Shown: positions 23,142-30,293, counted from the stretch's first letter. The stretch is 64,000 nucleotides of DNA from Gracilibacillus salitolerans (GCF_009650095.1 NZ_CP045915.1:1-64000); one strand, 5' to 3'. Numbers and translations: made by a program. The notes: generated by a model not told the origin, from the letters alone.

Positions 23142-23897
23142 TTATTCTATAGTTATTTTTTCTTTAATTTCATTAATTTCTTTATTCTTAAGTTCTAATG
23201 CTTTTTTTAGTTCCTCAATTTCACTTAATGCTACTTCATTTTTTTCGATCTCTTTATAAAAGTCGCTTTTAAGCTGATCATATTTGATTTTGTGCCCTGG
23301 TATAAATTTTGAAATAAGTACATTATCAATATTATCTAGTATTTCAGTGCTGATTTTTACATTTAACTCGTCTTTTTTATGCTGATAAAGTATTCTCTTC
23401 TTATCTATTATTCTTAGAGAATCTACCATAACTGCGCAGTTTTTTCGTAACCCATCTTTTTCTGTTACATCAATATGCATTTCTTTGTCATCGCCATACT
23501 TTCCACCAGAGATAGGTGCAACTAAAACTGAATTTCCTCCATCATATAAAATTAGTGCAGGATGTGAATAAGTTAGTTCTTTATCAAAATGTCCAAATAA
23601 TTCCACTTCAACAATGTGTCCACGAGTATATCGACGATAATGAATTTGCTTTTTGTTTTTTTTGTCTTCTATGTATTCTTCTAATCCTAATATCCACTTC
23701 AACCCATCTTCTAACTTTAAAGACATAATCACTGAAAAAAAATCATCCAATAATCTCTTAGTATCTAGAATAAGATTTGGATCGCTACCAGACCTCATGT
23801 TTTTTTCATCATCTGTAAGATTTTTTAACTTTGAAACATACTTCCGTTTAAATTTGCTACGCTTTATTTTATATGAATTCTTACTTATTTTAACCAT
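23142..23897 (-). CDS. MazF/PemK-like toxin-domain protein
   Basis: 251 residues from ATG 23897 (GGAGGGAG upstream, somewhat distant; the frame extends to 23945). A basic N-terminal segment is followed by a helical region, then a PemK/MazF-like fold: RRYTRGHIVEVELFGH, YSHPALILYDGGNSVLVAPIS and VMVDSLRIIDKKRIL. A Lys/Glu-rich coiled coil ends the protein. Family members are mRNA endonucleases, but no separate antitoxin gene adjoins it, and similar long proteins in phages are often called PemK-like of unknown activity. It precedes the ncRNA operon on the same strand. Confidence 0.75.
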   Translation of the reverse strand: MVKISKNSYKIKRSKFKRKYVSKLKNLTDDEKNMRSGSDPNLILDTKRLLDDFFSVIMSLKLEDGLKWILGLEEYIEDKKNKKQIHYRRYTRGHIVEVELFGHFDKELTYSHPALILYDGGNSVLVAPISGGKYGDDKEMHIDVTEKDGLRKNCAVMVDSLRIIDKKRILYQHKKDELNVKISTEILDNIDNVLISKFIPGHKIKYDQLKSDFYKEIEKNEVALSEIEELKKALELKNKEINEIKEKITIE

Positions 23898-24027
23898 TTT
23901 TTTGTATTTCTCCCTCCAATATCTTAGTTTACCTAATTTTAACACATTTAAAATAGTATAAGATCAATTTTTTTATCCACATATTTATTATCTTATTATT
24001 AAACTACAAATAAGAATCGACATAAAA

Positions 24028-24055
24028 ATACCAGTTTTTTATAACTGGTATCGCA
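24028..24055 (-). terminator. Terminator T2 after Mrr-like gene
   Basis: Minus strand stem ATACCAGTT / AACTGGTAT around ATAAAA, then TTTTT. It shares the ACCAGTT...AACTGGT stem and the A/T flanks with T1 at 20655-20690. Confidence 0.85.
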
Positions 24056-24085
24056 TATATGACAAAACCGAAAGATAGGATTTTA

Positions 24086-24775
24086 TTATGCGTATTTAGG
24101 CTTTTTCGCTTCTTCTTTTCGCCAAGCTTCAATTTTATTTTGAACCCAATCTATACTGTGTGTTTTAATTCTCCATTTATCAGCTTGTAACATAGCTTCT
24201 TTTGTATATGTAGAGGTTGTAATAAATCTAGCTAAAACACAACCATGATTTTGTTTAGATGAATTTAATTCTCTTATTGGACTAACGGTAATTTGATTAC
24301 CTGAGTTTAAATAATGTTTAATTTGTACAGCTTCATACTGCTGATGATAACGTTGGTAAATAAGAAGATCTACACCACCATCTGCACCCTTTGGCGTTTC
24401 CTTTGGTTTATAGCCTTTCGCTTTATAATATAGAAAGCATAAACGTTCAAATTCTGCACCAGACATATTTTCTAAAGGCATTTTAATGATTTCTTTATCT
24501 GATAAAAGTCTAGTTGTTGGTACTTTATTGTAATTATTTTTTTGAGAGTTCTTAGATATATTTGTAGAATTAGTCTTTTTTGCTGTCTTTTTATTTGCTT
24601 GTTTTTCTGGTATCAGCAAGTTAAGAATACCTTCAATAACAACTGGTATTATTACTGCTACAAATAAAAAACCCCAGTGTAATTCATTAATATTGCTAAA
24701 ATAATAGGCAAGACCAATAAATATTAATATTATACGTATTAAATATAAAATGCTATTCTTTCTTTTCTTACCCAA
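24086..24775 (-). CDS. Membrane-anchored Mrr-like restriction endonuclease
   Basis: 229 residues. Two N-terminal hydrophobic segments (about 8-28 and 33-52) are followed by a basic linker and a restriction endonuclease domain of the Mrr type: MSGAEFERLCFLYYKAKGY near 104, GADGGVDLLIY near 132, and EAVQIKHY near 148, giving the D...QxK catalytic set. Membrane-tethered Mrr-like nucleases are common in phages and ICEs, possibly acting on incoming DNA. The gene follows the ImmR-like repressor by 3 bases, so it is expressed with the repressor in the lysogen. Confidence 0.88.
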   Translation of the reverse strand: MGKKRKNSILYLIRIILIFIGLAYYFSNINELHWGFLFVAVIIPVVIEGILNLLIPEKQANKKTAKKTNSTNISKNSQKNNYNKVPTTRLLSDKEIIKMPLENMSGAEFERLCFLYYKAKGYKPKETPKGADGGVDLLIYQRYHQQYEAVQIKHYLNSGNQITVSPIRELNSSKQNHGCVLARFITTSTYTKEAMLQADKWRIKTHSIDWVQNKIEAWRKEEAKKPKYA

Positions 24776-24778
24776 TCT

Positions 24779-25111
24779 TTATTCTCCCCTATCCTGTTTC
24801 GCCTTCCACTTCACATAGTCAATATGACGCTTAATATCGTCAATTTCTTCTTCCGTCAACCCTTTCATGTCGAAGAAAAATAAATCACCCTGATCTTCCT
24901 CTTTTTTGTGTTCTTTACCATCTACCAGATAACTAATTGAAACATCAAAATAGTCACTAATCTTTGTTAATAGTTCAAATGAGGGTTCTCTTTCATTTCT
25001 TTCATACATGCCTATTGCACTTTTACTAATGTTTAGTTTTTGTGCTAAATCCTTTTGATACAGTTTTTTATTTTGTCTGAGCCGCTTTAATCTATCACCA
25101 AATTTTTCCAC
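24779..25111 (-). CDS. ImmR/cI-like XRE repressor
   Basis: 110-residue transcription factor with an N-terminal helix-turn-helix (QKDLAQKLNISKSAIGMYERNEREPS, residues about 19-44) and a short Glu/Asp-rich C-terminal tail. It is small like ImmR of ICEBs1 and lacks a LexA-type self-cleavage domain, so induction would need the ImmA peptidase encoded at 20116-20610. It is divergent from the Cro-like gene across a spacer with several CAC-N5-GTG sites. Confidence 0.92.
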   Translation of the reverse strand: MEKFGDRLKRLRQNKKLYQKDLAQKLNISKSAIGMYERNEREPSFELLTKISDYFDVSISYLVDGKEHKKEEDQGDLFFFDMKGLTEEEIDDIKRHIDYVKWKAKQDRGE

Positions 25112-25137
25112 AATATCACCTTCTTACTCAAATAATA

Positions 25138-25231
25138 ACACAAAGTGTGTATTTTTATTTTTAAAGTCACAAAAAGTGTTTACAAAACACGAAACGTAGT
25201 TTAATATAGTTATTGTATAACACATTATGTG
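25138..25231. promoter_or_regulatory. Lysogeny-switch operators and Cro-side promoter
   Basis: Three perfect CAC-N5-GTG palindromes: CACAAAGTGTG (25139-25149), CACAAAAAGTG (25168-25178) and CACATTATGTG (25221-25231), plus a weaker CACGAAACGTA (25188-25198). On the plus strand TTTACA (25179-25184), 17 bases, TAATAT (25202-25207) can drive the Cro-like gene and lies among the sites. These are likely binding sites of the two flanking XRE proteins. Confidence 0.75.
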
Positions 25232-25246
25232 ATTAGGGGGGAGTTT

Positions 25247-25468
25247 ATGAATAAAGATTTAATTGCCAAGCGTTTAGTTGATTTAAGAGATAATCGATCA
25301 CGTGAAAAAGTTGCAAATGATCTTAATATCAGTATTAGCGCTTTACAAATGTATGAAAATGGTCAACGAGTTCCAAGAGACGAAATTAAGATTAAAATTG
25401 CAAGATATTATGATGAGTCAGTTCAAAATATTTTTTTTAAAGATCCGGAACACGAATTGTGTTCTTGA
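25247..25468 (+). CDS. Cro-like XRE regulator
   Basis: 73 residues, almost entirely a helix-turn-helix domain (REKVANDLNISISALQMYENGQRVP). ATG 25247 follows GGGGGGAG; the longer frame from GTG 25229 would include that SD. Divergent from the ImmR-like repressor and first gene of the rightward early region, the position of Cro/excision regulators. Confidence 0.88.
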   Translation: MNKDLIAKRLVDLRDNRSREKVANDLNISISALQMYENGQRVPRDEIKIKIARYYDESVQNIFFKDPEHELCS

Positions 25469-25515
25469 ACCAAAATTCTTTCATTTGAATATATGAACGA
25501 AAGGAGTTTCGATTT

Positions 25516-25836
25516 TTGCAACAGTTGGATGTGAACTTAACAATACCAATTCCATCTGATCAGGTACTTATTAGTAAAATCGAATTGCAGCAACTAAGAG
25601 AAAGTTCATTAGTTGGTGTGTACTGGAACATGAAGGATTTAGAAAATCGTGTTGGTAGAAAACAAGATTGGATTAAAGAAAATATTCTTTATCCATCACA
25701 ATTCCGTAAAAAACTAGATATTGAAAACGGTGGTTTTGTTTACTATCCAAAATCTAGAGGTCAAAACTGGACTTTCCAAGCTAATAAAATGTCTCAATTT
25801 TTGGATAAATACTTTAATCAAATTTTTCAAGGATAA
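25516..25836 (+). CDS. DUF771-type phage early protein
   Basis: 106 residues, TTG start 9 bases after AAGGAG. The sequence pattern MKDLENRVGRKQDWIKENILYP and the C-terminal FVYYPKSRGQNWTFQANKMSQFLDKYF match the DUF771 family found in early regions of Gram-positive temperate phages, a predicted DNA-binding protein of unknown role. It lies between cro and the replication genes. Confidence 0.8.
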   Translation: MQQLDVNLTIPIPSDQVLISKIELQQLRESSLVGVYWNMKDLENRVGRKQDWIKENILYPSQFRKKLDIENGGFVYYPKSRGQNWTFQANKMSQFLDKYFNQIFQG

Positions 25837-25900
25837 AAAGTGATTATTACCAATTTACTATACTTTTAATTTAAAACAAATAACAAAAAGGAGCATGGAA

Positions 25901-26206
25901 ATGAGTGAGAGAACTGTAAATCCTGTCAAAACGAAAGGATTGAATAAAGCCTTAATTGCAGAATTGCATAACGAAAATCTTGTAAGGAGGATTGAAAGAA
26001 TCTTAAGAGAAGATGACATGCAAGATAGCGTAAAGCTGTCGCAAATTTTTTATAGTAAATTTGCAACCCAGGTCACTATTATAACGAATAAATTTAGTTA
26101 TGAATTGCATTTTTTTCCCATTGATAATTCATTAAAAACGGTGAAATTAGATAATTTTAATCTGATTGAATTAAGTAACATGCTGAAAGAGTCAAACCAG
26201 AGGTAA
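25901..26206 (+). CDS. Hypothetical early protein
   Basis: 101 residues, not recognised. ATG 25901 is 8 bases from AAAGGAG; an ATG at 25895 is too close to it. The N-terminus is basic and helical (NLVRRIERILREDD), the rest mixed with a hydrophobic YELHFFPI strand; no membrane segment. It is followed after 5 bases by a 35-codon gene, so the early genes form one operon. Confidence 0.7.
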   Translation: MSERTVNPVKTKGLNKALIAELHNENLVRRIERILREDDMQDSVKLSQIFYSKFATQVTIITNKFSYELHFFPIDNSLKTVKLDNFNLIELSNMLKESNQR

Positions 26207-26211
26207 AAACT

Positions 26212-26319
26212 ATGAAACTAGCAAACTACAACAAAAAGCAACGCTTAATCATTTTGGTGAACGATCTAAAACGCAAAGGGGTAAAAATTGACTTTGCAGT
26301 AAAATTTTTAGAGAAGTAG
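26212..26319 (+). CDS. Small basic protein, 35 residues
   Basis: Reads MKLANYNKKQRLIILVNDLK and on to FLEK. GAGG lies 8 bases before the ATG. Basic and probably helical; phage early regions often hold such short genes. No function assigned. Confidence 0.5.
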   Translation: MKLANYNKKQRLIILVNDLKRKGVKIDFAVKFLEK

Positions 26320-26327
26320 GTGTGAGG

Positions 26328-26423
26328 ATGAATGATAAAAGCATAAAAAAAATAGCAAGTGCGACAACACTTACTACCAGAAAGTTAGTCACTTATACTT
26401 TATCATTCTTCTCCTATTTTTAA
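26328..26423 (+). CDS. Possible 31-residue small protein
   Basis: ATG directly after GTGAGG, 8 bases downstream of the preceding stop. The product has a basic N-terminal part and an aromatic hydrophobic end (TLSFFSYF). Support is only RBS and position. Confidence 0.3.
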   Translation: MNDKSIKKIASATTLTTRKLVTYTLSFFSYF

Positions 26424-26453
26424 AAGAAATTTTAGTAGGAAGGATGCAACTAA

Positions 26454-27155
26454 ATGAATTATCTACAAGAGGTTGTAGAGTTTAACAGATGGAAGGAAGT
26501 GAACCAGCTACCTGCCACAGCAATTGCTTTATGGCATGAATTAATGGCTATGAACAATAAGTGTGGATGGAAGCAGGAATTTACTGTTCCTAATGGAATT
26601 TTACAATCTTATGCAGGATTGAGTAGAAAACAACTGGATCATGCAAGAATGTTATTAATTGACCATGGCTTGATCACTTATAAAAAAGCAAAAAAAGTGA
26701 ATCAAGCTGGAAAATATTCAATTGTTCCGTTTGTTAGTTACAGACAACGAGAAGGACAACACGAGGGGAAACAGGAAGGACACAAGAAGGACAACGAGAG
26801 GGGCACATTAGTTAAACTAAAATATAAACTTAAACTAAAACTAAATATAAAAGATATAGCTAGCTTACTAGATACTGCTGAAACCTTTTTTGTAATGCTT
26901 TCCGAAAAAGAACGTGAAAGGCTGCTATGCTTTGCTGATGATTTAGGTTTGGATTTAGTGTTTGAAGCAATGCAAAGAGCAAAAATAGAGCAGAAACGTT
27001 GTAATTATACGCTAGGAATTTTGCGAGATTGGTCGCATAAAGGGATTAAATCTATGGCTGATGTAGAGCGTAATGATCAGGATTTTCAACGTTTTAAACA
27101 ACAAAAGCAAGCCATACCTAAACAGGCTACTGGTGCTTATTCTCAATATTTCTAG
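26454..27155 (+). CDS. DnaD-like replication initiator
   Basis: 233 residues. The N-terminal half is a winged-helix domain (LWHELMAMNNKCGW, LQSYAGLSRKQLDHARMLL); then comes a hydrophilic linker rich in Gln, Glu, Gly and Lys (about 98-130), then a DnaD domain ending in CNYTLGILRDWSHKGIKSMA. Such proteins bind the phage or ICE origin and recruit the DnaC-type loader encoded next. At DNA level the linker is made of short direct repeats and an AT-rich stretch, so the origin may lie inside this gene. Confidence 0.88.
   Translation: MNYLQEVVEFNRWKEVNQLPATAIALWHELMAMNNKCGWKQEFTVPNGILQSYAGLSRKQLDHARMLLIDHGLITYKKAKKVNQAGKYSIVPFVSYRQREGQHEGKQEGHKKDNERGTLVKLKYKLKLKLNIKDIASLLDTAETFFVMLSEKERERLLCFADDLGLDLVFEAMQRAKIEQKRCNYTLGILRDWSHKGIKSMADVERNDQDFQRFKQQKQAIPKQATGAYSQYF
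26743..26860. other. Candidate replication origin of the element
   Basis: Within the dnaD-like gene: GAAGGACA occurs at 26751, 26775 and 26786, and GACAACGAG at 26743 and 26790, together forming iteron-like repeats. They are followed by an AT-rich tract (26807-26860) with two copies of TTAAACTAAAA (26812 and 26830, 18 bases apart). Iterons plus AT-rich DNA inside an initiator gene is the arrangement of lambda O-type origins. Inferred from sequence only. Confidence 0.5.
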
Positions 27156-27165
27156 GAGGTTGATT

Positions 27166-27972
27166 ATGCAGAGTATTGGCGAAGTTATCGGACGATTGAT
27201 TAAAAAAGTGGACGAGTATATTTGCAAAGATTGTGGTGCTACTGTTCCAGTTTATGAGCGTACAGATCAAGATGGAAATAAGCAAACACATTCTATTTGC
27301 ATGGCATGTGACACACAAAAAAAGATACTGGACAAGTTACCTAAGTCAGAGATTGATTTAGGAAAATATAAACTCAATTCATGGATTTATAAGCAGGAGC
27401 ACATTGAAGAAAGTATTAAACATGCTAGCTTTAGTAATTACCATCCTCGCACTACATTGCAACATGAAGCAAAAAGACTTGCTATAGGGTATGTGAAAAA
27501 GTTTGATGAACTATTAAACAAGCATTCGATAGTGTTTAAAGGTGATGTAGGGATAGGTAAATCACATTTGAGTTTTAGCATTGGACAAGCATTAAAAGAA
27601 CAAGGGAAAACCGTGTTATTTATTACTGCACCTGCTCTTATGGATGCTATTAGAGCCTTATACAAGGACAATAGCATGACACAACAAAAGTTTATGCAAT
27701 TAATCGCTGATTTAGATTTATTGATTTTGGATGATATTGGCGCTGAATATGTGAAAATTGATCCCAATGGTTTTGAAACTTGGGCAGCAGATATTTTGTT
27801 TCAGGTAGTTAATATACGGCAATCAAAGCCAACAATCTACAGTACGAATTATTCAAGTGCAGAAATGGAGCAAAAATACGGTAGGCAATCTAAACGTATT
27901 TTGTCGAGGATGCTATCAGGTGCAGAAGCTATCAAGATAGATGGTGAAGATCAACGAGTACAAGCTTTATAG
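27166..27972 (+). CDS. DnaC/IstB-like helicase loader ATPase
   Basis: 268 residues. N-terminal zinc-finger-like region (CKDCGATVP...CMACD, about 25-55), then an AAA+ domain with Walker A GDVGIGKSHLSF near 126, Walker B LLILDDIGAE near 185, and the sensor/arginine-finger region RQSKRILSRMLSGAEAI. ATG 27166 follows AGGAGGTTGATT; the frame extends upstream to 27073 only by overlapping the dnaD-like gene. It loads the host replicative helicase at the element origin. Confidence 0.92.
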   Translation: MQSIGEVIGRLIKKVDEYICKDCGATVPVYERTDQDGNKQTHSICMACDTQKKILDKLPKSEIDLGKYKLNSWIYKQEHIEESIKHASFSNYHPRTTLQHEAKRLAIGYVKKFDELLNKHSIVFKGDVGIGKSHLSFSIGQALKEQGKTVLFITAPALMDAIRALYKDNSMTQQKFMQLIADLDLLILDDIGAEYVKIDPNGFETWAADILFQVVNIRQSKPTIYSTNYSSAEMEQKYGRQSKRILSRMLSGAEAIKIDGEDQRVQAL

Positions 27973-27983
27973 GAGGAATTAAC

Positions 27984-28250
27984 ATGCAATTTAACAGCGT
28001 AATTAGTATTGATCCAACTGAAAGCGAAGAATTAACTGAAAAAAAGTGGGAAGTTTTTTGCAATGACAATCCGGGGTTTCAATCAAACTTTGAAGTAGTA
28101 GCTTCGCCAAATATTATTCCAAATTGGTATCAAGACCATAAAGAAAGACAAGCAGCAGCATTAGCTAAAAAAGAAAAATCAGAGGGAGAAAAAAAGCAAT
28201 TTGCTAAAGAAGTTGATGCAATGTTGGAGGAATATTTAAAAGCCAATTAA
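27984..28250 (+). CDS. Hypothetical early protein
   Basis: 88 residues, not recognised. Contains NPGFQSNFEVVASPNIIPNWY and a charged helical C-terminus (ALAKKEKSEGEKKQFAKEVD). AGGAGG precedes the ATG; the gene starts 11 bases after the dnaC-like gene and belongs to the same operon. Confidence 0.7.
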   Translation: MQFNSVISIDPTESEELTEKKWEVFCNDNPGFQSNFEVVASPNIIPNWYQDHKERQAAALAKKEKSEGEKKQFAKEVDAMLEEYLKAN

Positions 28251-28267
28251 CTAGGGAGGGATTCTTA

Positions 28268-28567
28268 TTGTTTTTAGGTAGAGTTAGTGCAAAGGGGAAA
28301 ACGTATTTGTATCTAAAGAAATATTGCGTGAGAGAAAACTATGAAGCAAATGCAACTATTATTTACGCATTTGGAAGAATTGATAATGCCTTAAGTAATA
28401 TGTATGAATGGAAAAATGACTTTTCCAGCTTTCCATTAGAATTAAAACAACAAGGGTGCACCAAAAAAGATTTATTGAATTGGATTGACACGTTAGAATC
28501 TGGCATACATAAAAGGTCAGGAAGATCATTTATTCATCAACAAAATATCTATGAATTTACAAAATGA
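28268..28567 (+). CDS. Hypothetical early protein, 99 residues
   Basis: TTG start after AGGGAGG. The N-terminal FLGRVSAKGKTYLYLKKY resembles the start of some IS1634-type transposases, but the protein is far too short to be one and no transposase core follows. The C-terminal half is helical. Last gene of the early operon, before a terminator. Confidence 0.6.
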   Translation: MFLGRVSAKGKTYLYLKKYCVRENYEANATIIYAFGRIDNALSNMYEWKNDFSSFPLELKQQGCTKKDLLNWIDTLESGIHKRSGRSFIHQQNIYEFTK

Positions 28568-28689
28568 TTTCCATTCAATTCAAGTGAAACCGTGCTGTTT
28601 ATTAATATAAATATATATATTAATTTTTGCACGCCTTTTTGAATAAGTCACCAAGATAATACACCTTATATTTTTGTTAAATGAACTTA

Positions 28690-28722
28690 AAATCGCTTCT
28701 TAATTTGGAGCGATTTTTTTGT
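28690..28722 (+). terminator. Early-operon terminator
   Basis: AAAATCGCT / AGCGATTTT stem with a short loop, then a T-run. It lies in the 286-base gap between early and late operons; the gap also has an AT-rich stretch (28602-28625) and the direct repeats listed next. Confidence 0.85.
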
Positions 28723-28746
28723 TTTGAAAGATATTTTTCGAAAAAG

Positions 28747-28777
28747 TTTTATCATACATATGTTTGGTTTTATCATA
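28747..28777 (+). promoter_or_regulatory. Direct repeats upstream of the late operon
   Basis: TTTTATCATA at 28747-28756 and 28768-28777, 21 bases apart (two helical turns), about 80 bases before the first late gene. The pair could bind a late activator or repressor. I see no clear -35/-10 pair with good spacing here. Confidence 0.4.
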
Positions 28778-28853
28778 TGTAAAGCTCTAAAATCGTGATA
28801 ACTTTGAATGTAGTTAAAGCAATTTAATCTCATTGCTTTAGGAAGGTGAACAC

Positions 28854-29078
28854 ATGAATAACGGAGAATCCCAAGATGACCAAGTAATAGATACTATGTC
28901 TAGTGATCCACAAGTAGTAGTTCCAGTAGATCCACGTGAAATGACGTTGTTTGAAACAGATTCAGGTGTTATTCATATCATTCATGAGATCACACTAGGC
29001 GAGTTAATAACGTCAACATTAATTATTTTACTACTGGTATTTATGTTAATTAGTCACGTTATCAGGAGGTTCAAGTAA
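28854..29078 (+). CDS. Single-pass membrane microprotein (late operon 1)
   Basis: 74 residues: acidic N-terminal domain (about 1-50) and one C-terminal membrane helix (ITSTLIILLLVFMLISHVI) ending in HVIRRFK. AGGAAGGTG precedes the ATG. The stop overlaps the next start (TAATG). The topology (acidic outside, basic inside) is that of small filamentous-phage virion proteins; specific role unknown. Confidence 0.75.
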   Translation: MNNGESQDDQVIDTMSSDPQVVVPVDPREMTLFETDSGVIHIIHEITLGELITSTLIILLLVFMLISHVIRRFK

Positions 29079-29215
29079 TGTATGAGATCGTAGACTATAC
29101 CGTTTTAGAAATAGTATTGGTTTACATAGCTTTTTTATCAGCTTGCCTTTTGATCTTCCCGATTGTTCGTCTAGTATTAACAGCATTTGAAAGGGGATCT
29201 AGTTTATGGAGGTAG
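29078..29215 (+). CDS. Membrane microprotein, 45 residues
   Basis: Starts MYEIVDYTVLEIVLVYIAF; one long hydrophobic helix (about 10-38) followed by FERGSSLWR. AGGAGG lies 6 bases before the ATG, and the start overlaps the preceding stop. Candidate minor coat (pVII/pIX-like) or assembly protein. Confidence 0.72.
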   Translation: MYEIVDYTVLEIVLVYIAFLSACLLIFPIVRLVLTAFERGSSLWR

Positions 29216-29349
29216 GCGGTTTAATGGCGCAAGCCTTCAAGGTTTTACTAGGAAACCCGGACATAATGGCTGTTGTTATAAGTTGGGGCATGTTTTGCTC
29301 TCTCCTTTTTACAGTCATTGGTATTTATCGATTTGTTAAAGATAATTAA
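29206..29349 (+). CDS. Membrane microprotein, 41-47 residues
   Basis: One membrane helix (MAVVISWGMFCSLLFTVIGI) and a basic end, RFVKDN. Two starts are possible: ATG 29206 after AAGGGGA, or ATG 29224 nine bases after GGAGGT. It overlaps the previous gene in either the RBS or the start. Role unknown. Confidence 0.7.
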   Translation: MEVGGLMAQAFKVLLGNPDIMAVVISWGMFCSLLFTVIGIYRFVKDN

Positions 29350-29373
29350 GTGAGATAAAAAGGAGGTAACAAC

Positions 29374-29529
29374 ATGCAAGGGGTTTGGGATTGGGCTTTC
29401 TTTTGGGATGCTTTTGAATTTTTTATGAAAACTGTTGCTCCTTTCCTTATGTTAATTGTGGCGGTGGTGGCAGTTGGTTTATTGTTACTAGTAGTAATTA
29501 GAGCCGTTAGAAATGGAAGGGACGCATAA
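29374..29529 (+). CDS. Membrane microprotein, 51 residues
   Basis: Aromatic N-terminus (MQGVWDWAFFWDAFEFF), then one membrane helix rich in Val and Leu, then a basic tail RAVRNGRDA. AAGGAGGT precedes the ATG; the stop overlaps the next start. Filament-protein-like topology. Confidence 0.72.
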   Translation: MQGVWDWAFFWDAFEFFMKTVAPFLMLIVAVVAVGLLLLVVIRAVRNGRDA

Positions 29530-29738
29530 TGTTTTATAGTATCACTTTTTGGACTAACGAAAACATGATGGAATTTTGGAGTAACGTCAGAATGTTACTA
29601 GAAACCATTCAACCAGGCATTATGCTAACCGTTGCTATTGTGTTAGTAGGTGCGTTGATCGGCGTAATTGTTCGATCTTTCAAAAAGACAGAGGATGACG
29701 AAAATAACGACCGAGATTATGAGATAAGGCGCTATTAA
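29529..29738 (+). CDS. Membrane microprotein, 69 residues
   Basis: Amphipathic aromatic N-terminus (FWTNENMMEFWSNV), one helix (GIMLTVAIVLVGALIGVIV), then a charged cytosolic tail (KKTEDDENNDRDYEIRRY). TAATG overlap with the preceding gene. Role unknown. Confidence 0.72.
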   Translation: MFYSITFWTNENMMEFWSNVRMLLETIQPGIMLTVAIVLVGALIGVIVRSFKKTEDDENNDRDYEIRRY

Positions 29739-29743
29739 TGTTA

Positions 29744-29771
29744 ATAATCGGGTTTTTGCCCGGTATTATAA
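29744..29771 (+). other. Hairpin before the first coat gene
   Basis: AATCGGG / CCCGGTATT-type stem around TTTTTG, without a T-run. It sits between the first microproteins and the coat-like genes; it could be a processing site or 5' stabiliser of the coat mRNA. Confidence 0.45.
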
Positions 29772-29803
29772 ATTTAAAATAATTTTCAAGGAGGAATTTT
29801 ATT

Positions 29804-29980
29804 ATGAGTATTGATTGGACAGGTTTAACTTTACCGTTTGATGTAGGTGATCTTATTGCAAGTGGTAACGGACTTTTAGGAATGATTGGAACTTTCGTAC
29901 TATTAGCACTAGCATTTCTATTTGTTCCTAAAGTTATTACATTGATTCGTCAATCATTTTCAGCAGCTAAAGGGAAATAA
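29804..29980 (+). CDS. Major-coat-like protein 1 (inovirus type)
   Basis: 58 residues: short acidic amphipathic N-terminus (SIDWTGLTLPFDVGDLIASG), a 20-residue apolar helix (MIGTFVLLALAFLFVP), and a basic end (KVITLIRQSFSAAKGK). This is the size and charge pattern of filamentous-phage major coat proteins, of the Pf3 kind without a signal peptide. Strong SD (AAGGAGG). A paralogue follows and further relatives lie at 30294 and at the C-terminus of 31663-33087. Assignment is by topology, copy number and neighbours. Confidence 0.75.
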   Translation: MSIDWTGLTLPFDVGDLIASGNGLLGMIGTFVLLALAFLFVPKVITLIRQSFSAAKGK

Positions 29981-30017
29981 ACCTTTAATTCTATTTTAGA
30001 AAGCGAGGTAATGCAAC

Positions 30018-30212
30018 ATGGAAGAAACAACACCGACTGGCATTGATTGGTCAGGACTTTCGTTACCGTTTGATGTGGGTGATTTAATATCGAGTGGTAA
30101 CGGGCTTTTAGGAATGATAGGGGGCTTTGTGCTATTAGCATTAGCGTTTGTATTTGTTCCTAAAGTTATTACATTGATTCGCCAATCATTTTCAGCAGCA
30201 AAAGGAAATTAA
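30018..30212 (+). CDS. Major-coat-like protein 2
   Basis: 64 residues, near-identical to the preceding protein from GIDWSGLSLPFDVGDLISSG to the end, with a six-residue N-terminal extension (MEETTP). The two genes are a recent tandem duplication. A strong terminator follows directly, as behind the coat gene of coliphage M13, which would favour high coat expression. Confidence 0.75.
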   Translation: MEETTPTGIDWSGLSLPFDVGDLISSGNGLLGMIGGFVLLALAFVFVPKVITLIRQSFSAAKGN

Positions 30213-30225
30213 TTTTTAAGGATGG

Positions 30226-30275
30226 CAAAAAGCCGGGTAGATAGTTAAAAATGCTATCCTCCCGGCTTTTTGATT
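30226..30275 (+). terminator. Terminator after the coat-like genes
   Basis: AAAAGCCGGG...GATAG / CTATC...CCCGGCTTTT stem with a loop of about 11 bases, then T-run. Downstream late genes must be read through it or from another promoter. Confidence 0.88.
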
Positions 30276-30293
30276 TGAAAGGAGGTTGAAAGA

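Noticed and set aside
23973..23981. Perfect DnaA box inside the element
   Set aside because: A single 9-mer is expected by chance in a window of this size, and no cluster or AT-rich unwinding region accompanies it.
28268..28567. Insertion-sequence transposase remnant
   Set aside because: Only the first 40 residues resemble a transposase start; the gene has its own RBS, a plausible stop and operon position.
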